Positions 7,331 to 16,084 of a stretch of 64,000 bases of DNA are shown piece by piece. Below the pieces are notes generated by a model. It was given only the letters and a program-made list of their open reading frames with translations. It did no database searches and had not been told where the DNA came from. The DNA is from Actinomycetospora lutea (GTDB lineage: Bacteria > Actinomycetota > Actinomycetes > Mycobacteriales > Pseudonocardiaceae): the NCBI RefSeq assembly GCF_028737205.1, contig NZ_JAQZAL010000010.1, forward strand, positions 62,001 to 126,000. The letters are read 5' to 3'. Each line of letters begins with the position of its first letter. Within the stretch, counting starts at the first letter, position 1. A program made the translations under genes and the position numbers.

Positions 7331-8806
7331 CCGCTGCTGCTCGGCCAGGAAGTGCGCCGCGTCCACGGTCGCCGGATAGAGCGCGCGGTAGTGCTCGTGG
7401 AAGGCGTCGTAGCGGGCGGTGCGCTCGGGGTCGGGGACGACGGTCGCGACGATCGGGTTCCAGGTGCCGACGTCCGCGGGCAGCCCCAGCGCCTGCGCCG
7501 CGAGCAGCGCGTCGCCGAGCGCCGCGCCGGTCGTGTCGGCGGGCACCTGCTGCTCGCGGCCGGTCACGTCGCTGACGATCTGCGTCCACAGCCCGCCACG
7601 GGTGCCCCCGCCGACCGCCACGAGCCGCGGGTCCGGGCCGCCGGCGTCGCGGAACGCCTCGAGGTTGTGCCGGACGCCGTGGGCGATCCCCTCCAGTGCG
7701 GCGCGGTAGAGCTCGGCGCGTCCGTGCCCCGTGGTCAGGCCGAGCAGGAGCCCGCGGGCGTCGGGGTCGAGGATCGGCGTGCGCTCGCCCGCGAAGTAGG
7801 GCAGCAGGAGCAGGCCGCGCGCGCCGGGCGGGACCTCGGCGGCCTCCGCGACGAGGGTCGCGTAGTCGGCGCCGACCAGGTCGCGCAGCCAGGCGGTGAT
7901 CGCGCCCGAGGTCGCCATCCCGGCCGCGGTGGTGAACGAGCCGGGCGGCACGCCGCGCGTCGCCCACAGCGCCGGGTGCCGGGCGGGCACGTCCGTGACC
8001 TGCACCAGGAACATCGTCGTGCCGTACATGACCATGGTGTCGCCGGGCGCCCGCACGCCGACGCTCGCGGCCTCGGCCCAGGCGTCGATCGTCCCGGCGA
8101 TGACGGGGGTGCCGGCTCTCAGGCCCGTGGCCTCGGCCGCACCTGCCGTCACCGTCCCCGCGATCTCGCCGGGCCACAGCAACCGGGGCAGCCGGAGGCC
8201 GGGCGCGACGGCCTCGGCGAGGTCGGGCGCCCAGTCGGCGGCCTCGAGGTCGTACATCGGGTCGCACTGGCTCGCCGAGTGGTGGTCGAGGACGTACTCG
8301 CCGGTCAGCCGGTGCACGAGGTACGAGCTCGCCATGAAGAAGTACCGCGTCGCGTCCCAGACCTCGGGCTCGTGGCGCTGCAGCCAGCGCCACTTCGGAC
8401 CGACGGCCTGGCTGGACAGCGGCGTGCCCCCGCGCGCGACGATCTCCTCGGCGCCGATCTCGTCGGTGAGCTCGGCGATCTCGCGGGTGGCCCGGGTGTC
8501 GACGCCGTAGAGGATCGCGGGCCGCAGCGGACGCCCGTCGGCCTCGGCAGGCAGGAGCACCGGCCCGATGCCGCTGAGGCCGACCGCGTCCGGCGTGCCG
8601 TGGGCCAGCAGCTCGCGGGTCAGGGACGCGAGGTCGGCCCACCAGACGCCCTCGGCGTCGTGCTCGACCCACCCGGGACGCGGGAACGACGTCGCGTGCT
8701 CCACCTCGGCCCGCGCGAGCACCCGGCCGTCCTCGGCGTCGACGAGCACGCCCTTCGACGACGACGTCCCGATGTCGATCCCGAGCACGAGCGTGGCGTC
8801 CGGCAC
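7313..8806 (-). CDS. FGGY-family carbohydrate kinase (xylulokinase-like)
   Basis: A 497-residue cytoplasmic sugar or polyol kinase. The N-terminal phosphate-binding loop GIDIGTSSSKGVLVD, the substrate-side WVEHDAEGVWW, and the C-terminal ATP-site glycines AVGGGTRGGLWTQIVSDVTG with the downstream TTGAALGDALLAA are all present. Length and motifs fit xylulokinase, but gluconate or other FGGY substrates are possible. The start is taken as GTG at 8806, 10 codons downstream of another in-frame GTG at 8836 that overlaps the P450 stop. The later start sits just before the conserved loop, as in relatives. It follows the P450 gene on the same strand without a promoter-sized gap. Confidence 0.88.
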   Translation of the reverse strand: MPDATLVLGIDIGTSSSKGVLVDAEDGRVLARAEVEHATSFPRPGWVEHDAEGVWWADLASLTRELLAHGTPDAVGLSGIGPVLLPAEADGRPLRPAILYGVDTRATREIAELTDEIGAEEIVARGGTPLSSQAVGPKWRWLQRHEPEVWDATRYFFMASSYLVHRLTGEYVLDHHSASQCDPMYDLEAADWAPDLAEAVAPGLRLPRLLWPGEIAGTVTAGAAEATGLRAGTPVIAGTIDAWAEAASVGVRAPGDTMVMYGTTMFLVQVTDVPARHPALWATRGVPPGSFTTAAGMATSGAITAWLRDLVGADYATLVAEAAEVPPGARGLLLLPYFAGERTPILDPDARGLLLGLTTGHGRAELYRAALEGIAHGVRHNLEAFRDAGGPDPRLVAVGGGTRGGLWTQIVSDVTGREQQVPADTTGAALGDALLAAQALGLPADVGTWNPIVATVVPDPERTARYDAFHEHYRALYPATVDAAHFLAEQQRSGSEQ

Positions 8807-8829
8807 GGTTGCCGACGATAGGGCCGCCC

Positions 8830-10064
8830 TCACCACGCCAGCGGCAACCGGTGCAACCCGTAGATCAGGGTGTGATGGCGGAACTCCGGCTCGCCGGCGA
8901 GCCGCAGCCCCGGGAAGCGTTGGAGCAGCGCCGGGAATGCCACGCGCATCTCGATCCGCGCCAACGGTGCGCCCAGGCAGTGGTGGATGCCGTGCCCGAA
9001 GGCCAGGTGCGCGACCGGCGGACGGGTGATGTCGAGCGTGTCGGCGTCGTCGACGAGCGCCGGGTCGCGATTGGCGGCGGCGAGCGAGGCGATGACGAGG
9101 TCGCCGGCCGCCACCGGATGCCCGCCGAGCGTCGTGTCCTGCATCGCGGCACGCGGGAAGCCGCCGTGCACCACCGTCAGCCACCGCAGCAGCTCCTCGA
9201 CCGCCCCGTCGACCGCCACGGGGTCGTCGCGGACGCGGGCGAGCTGGTCGGGGTGCTCGAGCAGCGCGAGCGTGCCGAGAGACAGCATGTTCGACGTCGT
9301 CTCGTGGCCCGCGACGAGCAGCAGGTTGCCGATGCCGATCAGCTCGTCGTCGGTGACCTCGTCGGAGTGCTCGCGGATGAGCATGCCGAGCAGGTCCTCG
9401 CCCGGCGCGGCGCGGTGCCGGGCGACGAGGTCGGCCATGTAGGCGCGGGACGCGTCGGCCAGGCGCATCCGTTCGGGCGCGGAGATCGTGCTGTCCAGCG
9501 AGCGGGCGCTGCGCTCGGTGAACTCGGCGCGGTCGTCGTACGGGACCCGAGCAGCTCGCAGATCACCATCGAGGGCACGGGCAGCGCGAAATCGTCGACC
9601 AGCTCGGTGAACGGCCTCCGGCGCGTCAGCTCCGCTTCGCTGCGTGCCGCCTGGTCGGCCCGCCGCTCCATCGCGTCGAGGTGCTCGGTGACGATCTCCT
9701 CGACCCGCGGGACCAGCCGCTTCATCCGCTTGACCGTGAACTCGCCGGTGAGCATCCGGCGCAGCCGGGTGTGATCGGGCGGGTCCTGGCCGAGCAGGTT
9801 GCCGGCCTGGCGACGGCGGAACTCCGCGTTGTCCCGGCCCGCCGCGATCAGCGCCGGCGGCGCCCCGACCGCGTCGAGGCGGAAGCGCTGCGGGTCGCCG
9901 TGCAGCTCGCGGGCGTCGGCGTAGCGGCTGACCATCGTCGCCTGGTGCCCGAACGGCGTCGTCACCCGCGCCGTCTCCCCGGACTCGCGCAGGGCCTCGA
10001 TCTCGCGCAGCAGCGAGAAGCCCTCGCGCTGCTCGGACACCTCACCGGTCCACCCCTCGGCCAT
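8830..10064 (-). pseudogene. Bacterial cytochrome P450, interrupted by one frameshift
   Basis: All landmarks of a class I soluble P450 are present but in two frames. The N-terminal part (10064 to about 9545) carries the C-helix QDPPDHTRLRRML. The C-terminal part carries the I-helix LLVAGHETTSN, the ExxR motif EELLR and the haem loop FGHGIHHCLGAPLAR with its cysteine. The break follows ICELLG. Adding one G to the GGG run (plus-strand CCC at 9546-9548) restores GVPYDD and a 411-residue protein of normal length. It is therefore either a very recent pseudogene or a base-call error. It lies between a TetR gene upstream and a sugar kinase downstream on the same strand. The substrate is unknown. Confidence 0.9.
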
Positions 10065-10086
10065 GCCTCGATGGTGCTCCTCGCGG

Positions 10087-10866
10087 TCAGGCTCCGCCCG
10101 TCCCCTGACCGGATCCTCCGGAATGCACCCGGACGGCGATCCCGTCGAGGTAGGCGCCGACCGCGCGCTCGAGGATCCCCTGCTCCTCCAGCACGTCGTC
10201 CCTGTCGAAGCCGCCCGCGTACCAGAGCCGGGTCATCGCCGGATAGCGCCGCTCGTCGAAGTAGCGGCCCCAGAAGACCGCGTTGACCGAGCGCCAGTGG
10301 TCGTCGAGGCCGACGCCGGTCCGCCGGGCCTCGTCCTGCTCGCTGCGCGAGTCGCGGGCGATCCCGGTCACGAGGGAGCGCAGCGCGATCGCCGCGTTCG
10401 CGGACTCGACGGGCGCGAGCCCGATGTCGAGGAACACCGCGAAGAAGGCGTCCTCCATCGCGAGCACGTGCGGCCCCATCGGCAGGCGGCTGCCGTGGTC
10501 GAGGATCCACGGGTGGCGGCCGTAGAGGTCCCACAGCGCGCGCGCCTGGCGGGCCGCGGCGTCGCGCCAGTGCTCGCCGGCGTGGGGGTGGAGGTCGCCG
10601 GTGATCTCCGCGAAGGCGTGGTCGGTCATGAGCGCGACGAGCCCGTCGCGGCTCTCGACATGGGTGTAGAGCGACATCACCCCGACGCCCAGGTCGGCGG
10701 CGACCGCGCGCATCGACAGGTCGGCGAGCCCCTCGGCGTCGGCCCGCGCGATGCCCGCGGCGACGACCTGCTCGCGGCTCGTGCGCGCCGGCCGCCCGCG
10801 CCCGCTGCCCGTGCCGTGGCCCCAGAGCAGGTCGAGGTGGTGCTCGAGGCGGGCCTGGTCGTCCAT
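10087..10866 (-). CDS. TetR/AcrR family regulator with TetR C-terminal domain
   Basis: A 259-residue regulator. The DNA-binding head begins near residue 28 (TSREQVVAAGIARADAEG, then SMRAVAADLGVGVMSLYTHV). A helical C-terminal region rich in Trp and Tyr follows, typical of the TetR_C class that binds drug-like ligands. The start ATG at 10866 is 81 bases from the divergent DrrA-type exporter gene, so regulation of that efflux pump is the simplest reading. The P450 gene starts 22 bases downstream of its stop on the same strand and may be co-transcribed. Confidence 0.92.
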   Translation of the reverse strand: MDDQARLEHHLDLLWGHGTGSGRGRPARTSREQVVAAGIARADAEGLADLSMRAVAADLGVGVMSLYTHVESRDGLVALMTDHAFAEITGDLHPHAGEHWRDAAARQARALWDLYGRHPWILDHGSRLPMGPHVLAMEDAFFAVFLDIGLAPVESANAAIALRSLVTGIARDSRSEQDEARRTGVGLDDHWRSVNAVFWGRYFDERRYPAMTRLWYAGGFDRDDVLEEQGILERAVGAYLDGIAVRVHSGGSGQGTGGA

Positions 10867-10882
10867 CGCGACCTCCCTTGCT

Positions 10883-10924
10883 TTTCCGGACAGCGTCAGC
10901 TTAATCTAGCCGGACTTTCCAGAC
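10883..10924. promoter_or_regulatory. Divergent promoter region with direct repeats TTTCC(G/A)GAC
   Basis: The 81-base gap between the TetR gene and the ABC exporter gene contains TTTCCGGAC at 10883-10891 and TTTCCAGAC at 10916-10924, 33 bases apart. Between them is an AT-richer patch, TTAATCTAG, that could serve as a -10 element. The repeats are candidate TetR contact sites. No strong palindrome is visible, so this is a weak call. Confidence 0.35.
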
Positions 10925-10947
10925 GGTGTACCGAAAGGATCGGGACC

Positions 10948-11883
10948 GTGATCCTCACCGAGGACCTCCGACGGACCTTCCGACGACGCGGCGCGGTGGT
11001 CGAGGCGGTCCGCGGCATCTCGCTGCGGGTCGAGCGCGGCGAGCTCGTCGCGGTGCTCGGGCCCAACGGGGCCGGCAAGTCGACGCTGCTGCGGATGCTG
11101 ACGACGCTGCTCGCGCCGACGAGCGGGTCGGCGCGGGTCGCGGGCGTCGACGTCGTCGCCGACCCCACCGGCGTGCGGCGTCGGATCGGCTACGTCGGCC
11201 AGGGCAACGCCGGCGGCCACAACCACCGGGTGCTCGACGAGCTGGTCACCCAGGGCGCGCTCTACGGCCAGACCCGCGCCGCGGCGCGCCGGCGGGCCGG
11301 GGAGCTGATGGAGACCCTCGACCTGCGCGGGCTCGAGCGCCGCACGGTGTCGTCGCTGTCGGGCGGCCAGCGCCGGCGCATGGACGTCGCGATCGGCCTC
11401 ATGCACCACCCCGAGCTGCTCTTCCTCGACGAGCCCACCACCGGGATGGACCCGCAGGCGCGCGCCAACCTCTGGGAGCACATCACGGCGCTGCGCGCGG
11501 CGACGGACACGACCGTCGTGCTGACCACCCACTACCTCGAGGAGGCCGACGCGATGGCCGAGCGGATCGTGGTGGTCGACCACGGCGAGGTCATCGCCGA
11601 CGCGGGCAGCGACGACCTGCGCGCCCGCCACGCCGAGGACCGGATCGTGCTGGAGGTCGAGCGCCCCGCCGAGGTGGTGGCGCTGCTGGGCGAGGGATCG
11701 GTGGCCGGCGCGCGCGTCGAGCTGCGCCTCGCCGACGCGGCGCGCCGGATGCCCGGCATGCTCGCCCGCCTCGACCGCGCCGGCGTCGCCGTCCACGCCG
11801 CGCACCTGCACGAGGCGAGCCTCGACGACGTCTTCCTCGCCCTCACCGGACGCAGCCTGCGCGAGGAAGGAGCGGCGGCGTGA
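10948..11883 (+). CDS. Daunorubicin-resistance-type ABC transporter ATP-binding protein (DrrA-like)
   Basis: A 311-residue ATPase with the complete set of ABC motifs: Walker A GPNGAGKST near residue 40, signature LSGGQRRRMDVAIGL, Walker B LLFLDEPTTGMDP, and the switch histidine in LTTHYLEEADAM. The C-terminal extension of ~90 residues after the H-loop is typical of DrrA-type drug exporters. The start is GTG at 10948, with AAAGGAT eight bases upstream. It is coupled by a 4-base overlap to the permease gene, forming a two-gene efflux pump at the inner membrane. The likely regulator is the divergent TetR. Confidence 0.92.
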   Translation: MILTEDLRRTFRRRGAVVEAVRGISLRVERGELVAVLGPNGAGKSTLLRMLTTLLAPTSGSARVAGVDVVADPTGVRRRIGYVGQGNAGGHNHRVLDELVTQGALYGQTRAAARRRAGELMETLDLRGLERRTVSSLSGGQRRRMDVAIGLMHHPELLFLDEPTTGMDPQARANLWEHITALRAATDTTVVLTTHYLEEADAMAERIVVVDHGEVIADAGSDDLRARHAEDRIVLEVERPAEVVALLGEGSVAGARVELRLADAARRMPGMLARLDRAGVAVHAAHLHEASLDDVFLALTGRSLREEGAAA

Positions 11884-12689
11884 GCGTCACCGTGGCCGTG
11901 CGACCCGAGACCGACACCGTGCCGACCGGCTTCGTCCGCGACACCGTGACGATCTTCCTGCGCGAGTTCCAGCTGGTGCTGCGCGACCCGTTCTCGCTGA
12001 TCTTCTCGCTGCTCCAGCCGCTGGTGTTCCTCGGGCTGTTCGCGCCGCTGCTGGCGGGCTCGCTGTCGGCGGACCAGCTGGGCGGCGAGTCCCCGCTGAC
12101 GTGGTTCCTGCCCGGCGTGGTCGTGATGATCGCGCTGTTCGGCACCGGGAGCACCGGCGCGAACCTGCTCTACGAGCTGATGACCGGCAGCTACGAGCGG
12201 GTGCTCGCCACCCCGGTGTCGCGGCCGGCGATCCTCGTCGGGCGGGCGCTCAAGGAGCTGGCACCGCTGGTGGTCCAGGCCGTGATCATCACGCTGGCGG
12301 CGCTGCCGTTCGGGGTGACGTTCTCGCCGGCCGGCGTGGCGGTCGGGCTGGCGATTCTCGGCGTGTTCGGCGTCGGGCTCGGCGCGCTGTCGTACGCGCT
12401 GGGGCTCGCGTCCCGCAACCGCGAGTGGCTGTTCTGGGGCGTGCAGCAGACGCTGATCTTCCCGCTGCTCATCCTCTCGGGGATGATGCTGCCGCTCGAG
12501 TCCGGGCCGGCGTGGATGCAGGCCGCGGCGACGGTCAACCCGCTGACCTACGTGGTCAACGCCGAACGCGCCGCGTTCACGGGCGCCCTGACCGACCCGG
12601 CGATCCTCCACGGCGCGATCGCCGCGGCCCTGACCTGCGCACTCGGCCTCATCGTCGGCGTCCGCGCGGTCCTCCGCAGCGCCGGCTGA
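11880..12689 (+). CDS. ABC-2 type permease (DrrB-like)
   Basis: A 269-residue membrane protein with about six hydrophobic segments. The cytoplasmic N-terminal segment contains FLREFQLVLRDPFSLIF. The ABC-2 family signature lies in the region MTGSYERVLATPVSRPAILVGR, and a late NPLTYVVNAERAAF motif is typical of drug and polysaccharide exporters. The GTG at 11880 overlaps the ATPase stop (GTGA). Together with the preceding ATPase it should form a homodimeric-pair exporter; no substrate can be inferred. Confidence 0.9.
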   Translation: MSVTVAVRPETDTVPTGFVRDTVTIFLREFQLVLRDPFSLIFSLLQPLVFLGLFAPLLAGSLSADQLGGESPLTWFLPGVVVMIALFGTGSTGANLLYELMTGSYERVLATPVSRPAILVGRALKELAPLVVQAVIITLAALPFGVTFSPAGVAVGLAILGVFGVGLGALSYALGLASRNREWLFWGVQQTLIFPLLILSGMMLPLESGPAWMQAAATVNPLTYVVNAERAAFTGALTDPAILHGAIAAALTCALGLIVGVRAVLRSAG

Positions 12690-12703
12690 GAAAGGTGTGC
12701 CCC

Positions 12704-12773
12704 GGTGCGAGCGATGCGGCATCGCTGGCATGTGACGCCAGGATCGCCACATGCTCGCCTACGCGACACGCCG
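12704..12773. repeat. 70-bp intergenic hairpin repeat, copy 1
   Basis: It lies between two convergent genes (ABC permease and LigD polymerase) and matches 14291-14360 at 59 of 70 positions, the first 26 identical. The left part folds as AGCGATGC-G-GCATCGCT (12710-12726). The next part folds as CTGGC (12725-12729) with GCCAG (12737-12741) around a 7-base loop. The loop sequence differs between the copies while the stem is kept. It probably acts as a two-way terminator or is a REP-like element. Confidence 0.75.
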
Positions 12774-12837
12774 GTGTGCGGGAGTCGCAGCGTGGCGGCC
12801 ACGCACACGCTGAACGTCGGTGTCGCCACCAGCTCGA

Positions 12838-13728
12838 TCAGCTCAACGGTCGCGCGTGGTCCCGGAGGTCGACCCACGGGTCGGCCTTCCGGGCCAGGCG
12901 GCGCGGGATCGACCGGACGTCGTGCTGGTCGGGGGTGACGCGGGAGAGCTCGTCCCAGTCCAGCGGGGTCGCCGTCGGTCCGCCGGGGCGGGCGCGCGGC
13001 GAGTACGGCATCACCGCGGTCTGCCCGTAGGCGTTGCGCCCGACGTCGAGAAACGTGCGGCCGTGGCGGGCGTCCTTGCGGACCTCTGTCGTGAGCTCGT
13101 CGGGATGGTCGGCGGCGACGGCGTCGGCGATCTCGGTCGCGGCCTCCTTCACCGAGTCGTGCCCGGCGCTGCCGTCGAGGGGTGCGACGACGTGGTAGCC
13201 GCGGCTGCCGGTGGACTGCAGGTAGGCGACGAGGCCCCGCCCCTCGACTGCCGCCCGCACGGCGCGCGCGACGTCGCGGATGCCGGCGAGGTCGATGTGC
13301 TCGCCGGGGTCGATGTCGACGATCAGGCGGTCGGGGTGCTCGAGCGACCCGGCGACGGCGTTCCACCCGTGCAGCGCGACGGTCCCGAACTGGACGAGCC
13401 GGACGAGATCCGCGACCTCGGCGACCTGCGGGTGGTGGACGACATCGTCGCCGCCCTTGTGCTCGCGGCGCGGCGTGTCCACGGTGTGCAGGCCCTTCGG
13501 CGCGCGCTTCCCGGCGTCCTGCTGCACGAACCCGCCGGCGTCCAGACCGTCGGGGAAGCGCTGGAGGGTCAGCGGGCGGCCCGCGAGGTGCGGGAGCACC
13601 GTGCCCGCGATCGTCGCCCAGTAGTGCGCGAGGTCGGCCTTCGTCACGTCCTCGCCGCCCTCGCGCGCGGGCAGGAGCACCTTGTCGGGGTGCGTGACGT
13701 CGACGCCCTCGACCGTCTCGCTGCTCAT
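12838..13728 (-). CDS. ligD (polymerase module): Stand-alone LigD polymerase/primase domain protein
   Basis: A 296-residue member of the archaeo-eukaryotic primase superfamily, corresponding to the polymerase domain of LigD in bacterial non-homologous end joining. It starts with the typical VTHPDKVLLP, has the metal-binding pair in LIVDIDPGEHI (usually DLDP in relatives) and the nucleotide site STGSRGYHVV. It ends soon after DPWVDL, as single-domain relatives do. Such enzymes fill gaps and add ribonucleotides at broken ends, recruited by Ku. No ligase or Ku gene lies in the window; a separate phosphoesterase module is at 17713. The ATG at 13728 is divergent from the Tpt1-like gene, 45 bases away. 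Confidence 0.92.
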   Translation of the reverse strand: MSSETVEGVDVTHPDKVLLPAREGGEDVTKADLAHYWATIAGTVLPHLAGRPLTLQRFPDGLDAGGFVQQDAGKRAPKGLHTVDTPRREHKGGDDVVHHPQVAEVADLVRLVQFGTVALHGWNAVAGSLEHPDRLIVDIDPGEHIDLAGIRDVARAVRAAVEGRGLVAYLQSTGSRGYHVVAPLDGSAGHDSVKEAATEIADAVAADHPDELTTEVRKDARHGRTFLDVGRNAYGQTAVMPYSPRARPGGPTATPLDWDELSRVTPDQHDVRSIPRRLARKADPWVDLRDHARPLS

Positions 13729-13773
13729 ACCCGGGCGTTTGCCTCCGACCGCCGCGCGACAAACCCCGCCCCC

Positions 13774-14289
13774 GTGGACAGGGTGCGCCTCTCCAAGCGC
13801 ATGTCACGCGCGGTGCGCCACGACCCGGCGCGCGTCGGGCTGGTCCTCGACGCAGCGGGCTGGACGCCGGTCGACGCGCTCTGCCGGGCGCTCGGGGTGT
13901 CGGCCGGCGAGGTCGAGGACGTCGTGGCCAACGGGTCGAAGCAGCGCTACGAGCTCGCCGACGGGCACATCCGCGCCCGCTACGGGCACTCGCTGCCCGG
14001 GCACGTGGACATGCCGCCCGCCGCCCCGCCGCCGGTCCTCTTCCACGGCACGGGCGAGAGCACGGTCGAGGCGATCCTGCGCGAGGGTCTGCACGCGGGC
14101 GGGCGGCAGTACGTGCACCTGTCGCCGTCCGAGGCCACGGCCTGCGAGGTCGGTACGCGCCACGGCCGTCCCGTGGTCCTGACCGTCGACGCCCGGGCGG
14201 CGGCCGCCGACGGCGCCGTGTTCCGCCGCGGCAACGACGACACCTGGCTCACCGACGACCTCGACCCGCGCTACCTCCGGCGCACCTGA
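13774..14289 (+). CDS. kptA: RNA 2'-phosphotransferase (Tpt1/KptA family)
   Basis: A 171-residue protein. The family's catalytic residues are all recognisable: Arg-His in SRAVRHDP (residues 15-16), Arg in HIRARYGHSLPGH, the NAD-binding FHGTGESTVEAILREGL, LSPS, and the last Arg in the FRRGNDDTWLTDDL region. Tpt1 transfers a 2'-phosphate from RNA to NAD+, giving ADP-ribose cyclic phosphate. Bacteria lack the yeast tRNA-splicing pathway, and some bacterial members ADP-ribosylate nucleic-acid ends. GTG at 13774 is the only in-frame start close to the conserved LSKRMSR. It is divergent from the LigD polymerase gene, so a shared promoter region and a role in nucleic-acid end repair are plausible inferences. 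Confidence 0.9.
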   Translation: MDRVRLSKRMSRAVRHDPARVGLVLDAAGWTPVDALCRALGVSAGEVEDVVANGSKQRYELADGHIRARYGHSLPGHVDMPPAAPPPVLFHGTGESTVEAILREGLHAGGRQYVHLSPSEATACEVGTRHGRPVVLTVDARAAAADGAVFRRGNDDTWLTDDLDPRYLRRT

Positions 14290-14290
14290 C

Positions 14291-14360
14291 GGTGCGAGCG
14301 ATGCGGCATCGCTGGCGTCTTGAGCCAGGCGCGCCACATCCTCGCCGGCACGACACGCCG
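14291..14360. repeat. 70-bp intergenic hairpin repeat, copy 2
   Basis: It begins two bases after the Tpt1-like stop codon and ends just before the stop of the convergent Nudix gene. Bases 14291-14316 are identical to copy 1. The second hairpin keeps CTGGC (14312-14316) and GCCAG (14324-14328), but its loop is GTCTTGA instead of ATGTGAC. As in copy 1 it separates two gene 3' ends. Confidence 0.75.
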
Positions 14361-14363
14361 CGC

Positions 14364-14732
14364 TCAGCGCAACGCCTGCACGAGGTCCGCGAGCGCCCGC
14401 GGCCGGACGTCGACCGCGTGCAGGCCCTCGACCCGGTGCCACCCGGCCGCGAGGTGCGCCTCCTGGCTGACCGGGTCCTCGATATCGATCGTCACCGCGA
14501 AGACGTGGTTGATCTCGTGGTGCTCGTCCCAGACGTTCTCCAGCTCCCCCAGTCGCTCCCCGACCGTCGCGCCGACGTCGAGTTCCTCGCGCAGTTCGCG
14601 CACCAGCGCCGCCTCCGGCGTCTCGCCCGCCTCGATGTGCCCGCCGGGGAAGAACCAGTAGCCGACCGCGAGCTCCTGCATCAGCAGCACCCGACCGTCC
14701 CGGACCACGACTCCGCGAACGATGACCTCCAC
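14364..14732 (-). CDS. Nudix hydrolase
   Basis: A 122-residue single-domain Nudix protein. The Nudix box is complete: GHIEAGETPEAALVRELREE, matching Gx5Ex7REUxEE. It ends with a normal helix. Such small proteins hydrolyse nucleoside diphosphates linked to another group, often damaged nucleotides or sugar nucleotides; the substrate is not deducible. The ATG at 14732 gives a standard N-terminus (MEVIVRGVVVRDGRVLLM). It is divergent from the ferric-reductase-like gene. Confidence 0.92.
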   Translation of the reverse strand: MEVIVRGVVVRDGRVLLMQELAVGYWFFPGGHIEAGETPEAALVRELREELDVGATVGERLGELENVWDEHHEINHVFAVTIDIEDPVSQEAHLAAGWHRVEGLHAVDVRPRALADLVQALR

Positions 14733-14818
14733 CGCCCCGTCCTCCCCAGATCACGAAAAGGTCACGGCGTCACTGAACGGCACCAGCGCCTCACGCCGCG
14801 TCCCTAGCGTCCGCAGCC

Positions 14819-16084
14819 ATGACCGAGCGCGGACGGGCGTGGGCGATGGGGCTGGCGATGCTCCTGCTGATGCCGCTCGTGGCCCTCCTGCTGTCCGTCG
14901 CGTCGCCGCGCCTGGGCGATACCGTCACGTGGGCCAGCGCGTTCGGGCTGGTCGGCGCGGTGCTGATGGCGCTGATCGTCGCCCTGGTGTCACGCGTGCG
15001 GGGCCTGACCCGACTGCTCGGCGTCGAGATCAGCAACCGCCTCCACCGCCGCGTCGGGGTCGCGGCCGCCGCCTTCACGATCGCCCACGTCATCACGGCG
15101 GTGGCGCACTCGCCGCGCGGTGTCGCGATGCTCGACCCGTTCGCCGTCGGCTGGCCGCTGAAGACGGGCATCGCCGCGACGGCGCTCCTGCTGGTCGGGG
15201 CCGTGGTGCTCCCCCTGAAGTCGGTGCGCCGGTACGGGCAGGTCGCGCGGGTGCACGCGGTGCTCGGCGTCCTCGTGCTCCTGCTGACCGGCGCGCACGT
15301 GTGGCTGTTCGGCAGCCTCGCCGTCAACCCGCTGATCGGCGTCCCCGCCGCCTGCCTCGGCGCCGTGGTCCTCGTGATCCTGGTGCGGCGCTGGATCGTC
15401 CGACCGGCCCTCGGCCGCGGCGCGTACCTCCTCTCGGCGGTCCGCCCGGAGTCCGGGAACACCTCGACCGTCGTCCTCGCGCCCGCCGGGCCCGCCCTCG
15501 ACCCGCCGCCCGAGCCCGGTCAGTTCGTGTGGGTGCGGCTGCGGCGGCTGCCGGTCGCCGAGGAGCACCCCTTCACCATCGCCGCCTCGACGCGCTCGGG
15601 CGTGCTGGAGCTGACCGTCCGCGACCAGGGTCCGTTCAGCGGCGGCCTCCTCGACCTCGAGCCCGGCCGCACGGTGTGGGTCGACGGCCCGCACGGCGCG
15701 TTCGTCCCCTCGCCGACGACCGCGGACGGCGGCCTCGTGCTCATCGCCGGCGGCGTCGGCGTCACCCCGATCATGAGCATCCTGCGTGCCCACGCCGCCG
15801 CGTCCGACCCCCGCGCGCACGCCCTGCTGCTCGCCGAACGCGAGGGCGAGGCGCTGTTCGCCGCCGAGATCCTCGCACTGTCCCGGCGCCTCGACCTCTC
15901 CGTCCTGCGCACCGGCGGCCGTCGCCTCGACGCCGGCATGCTCCGGGCCGTCCTGCCCGCCGGCACCCCGCCCAGCCACCAGTACTTCGTCTGCGGTCCC
16001 CCGCCCCTGGTCGGGGCGGCGATCCACGGCCTCGGGAGCCTCGGGGTCCCCGCCGGCGCGATCACCACGGAACGCTTCGGTTGA
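14819..16084 (+). CDS. Membrane ferric reductase-like flavocytochrome (FNR-type)
   Basis: A 421-residue membrane oxidoreductase. The first ~205 residues form about six transmembrane helices of the ferric-reductase type, with haem-ligand candidate histidines in SNRLHRRVG, TIAHVITAVAHS, VARVHAVLGV and TGAHVWLFG. The remaining cytoplasmic part is an FNR module: FAD motif EEHPFTIAAS (a variant of HPFT), pyridine-nucleotide site AGGVGVTPIMS and the C-terminal CGPPPLV. It should pass electrons from NAD(P)H through FAD and haem to an acceptor outside. The acceptor may be Fe(III), but this is not proven. ATG 14819 starts directly before the first membrane segment. Confidence 0.88.
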   Translation: MTERGRAWAMGLAMLLLMPLVALLLSVASPRLGDTVTWASAFGLVGAVLMALIVALVSRVRGLTRLLGVEISNRLHRRVGVAAAAFTIAHVITAVAHSPRGVAMLDPFAVGWPLKTGIAATALLLVGAVVLPLKSVRRYGQVARVHAVLGVLVLLLTGAHVWLFGSLAVNPLIGVPAACLGAVVLVILVRRWIVRPALGRGAYLLSAVRPESGNTSTVVLAPAGPALDPPPEPGQFVWVRLRRLPVAEEHPFTIAASTRSGVLELTVRDQGPFSGGLLDLEPGRTVWVDGPHGAFVPSPTTADGGLVLIAGGVGVTPIMSILRAHAAASDPRAHALLLAEREGEALFAAEILALSRRLDLSVLRTGGRRLDAGMLRAVLPAGTPPSHQYFVCGPPPLVGAAIHGLGSLGVPAGAITTERFG

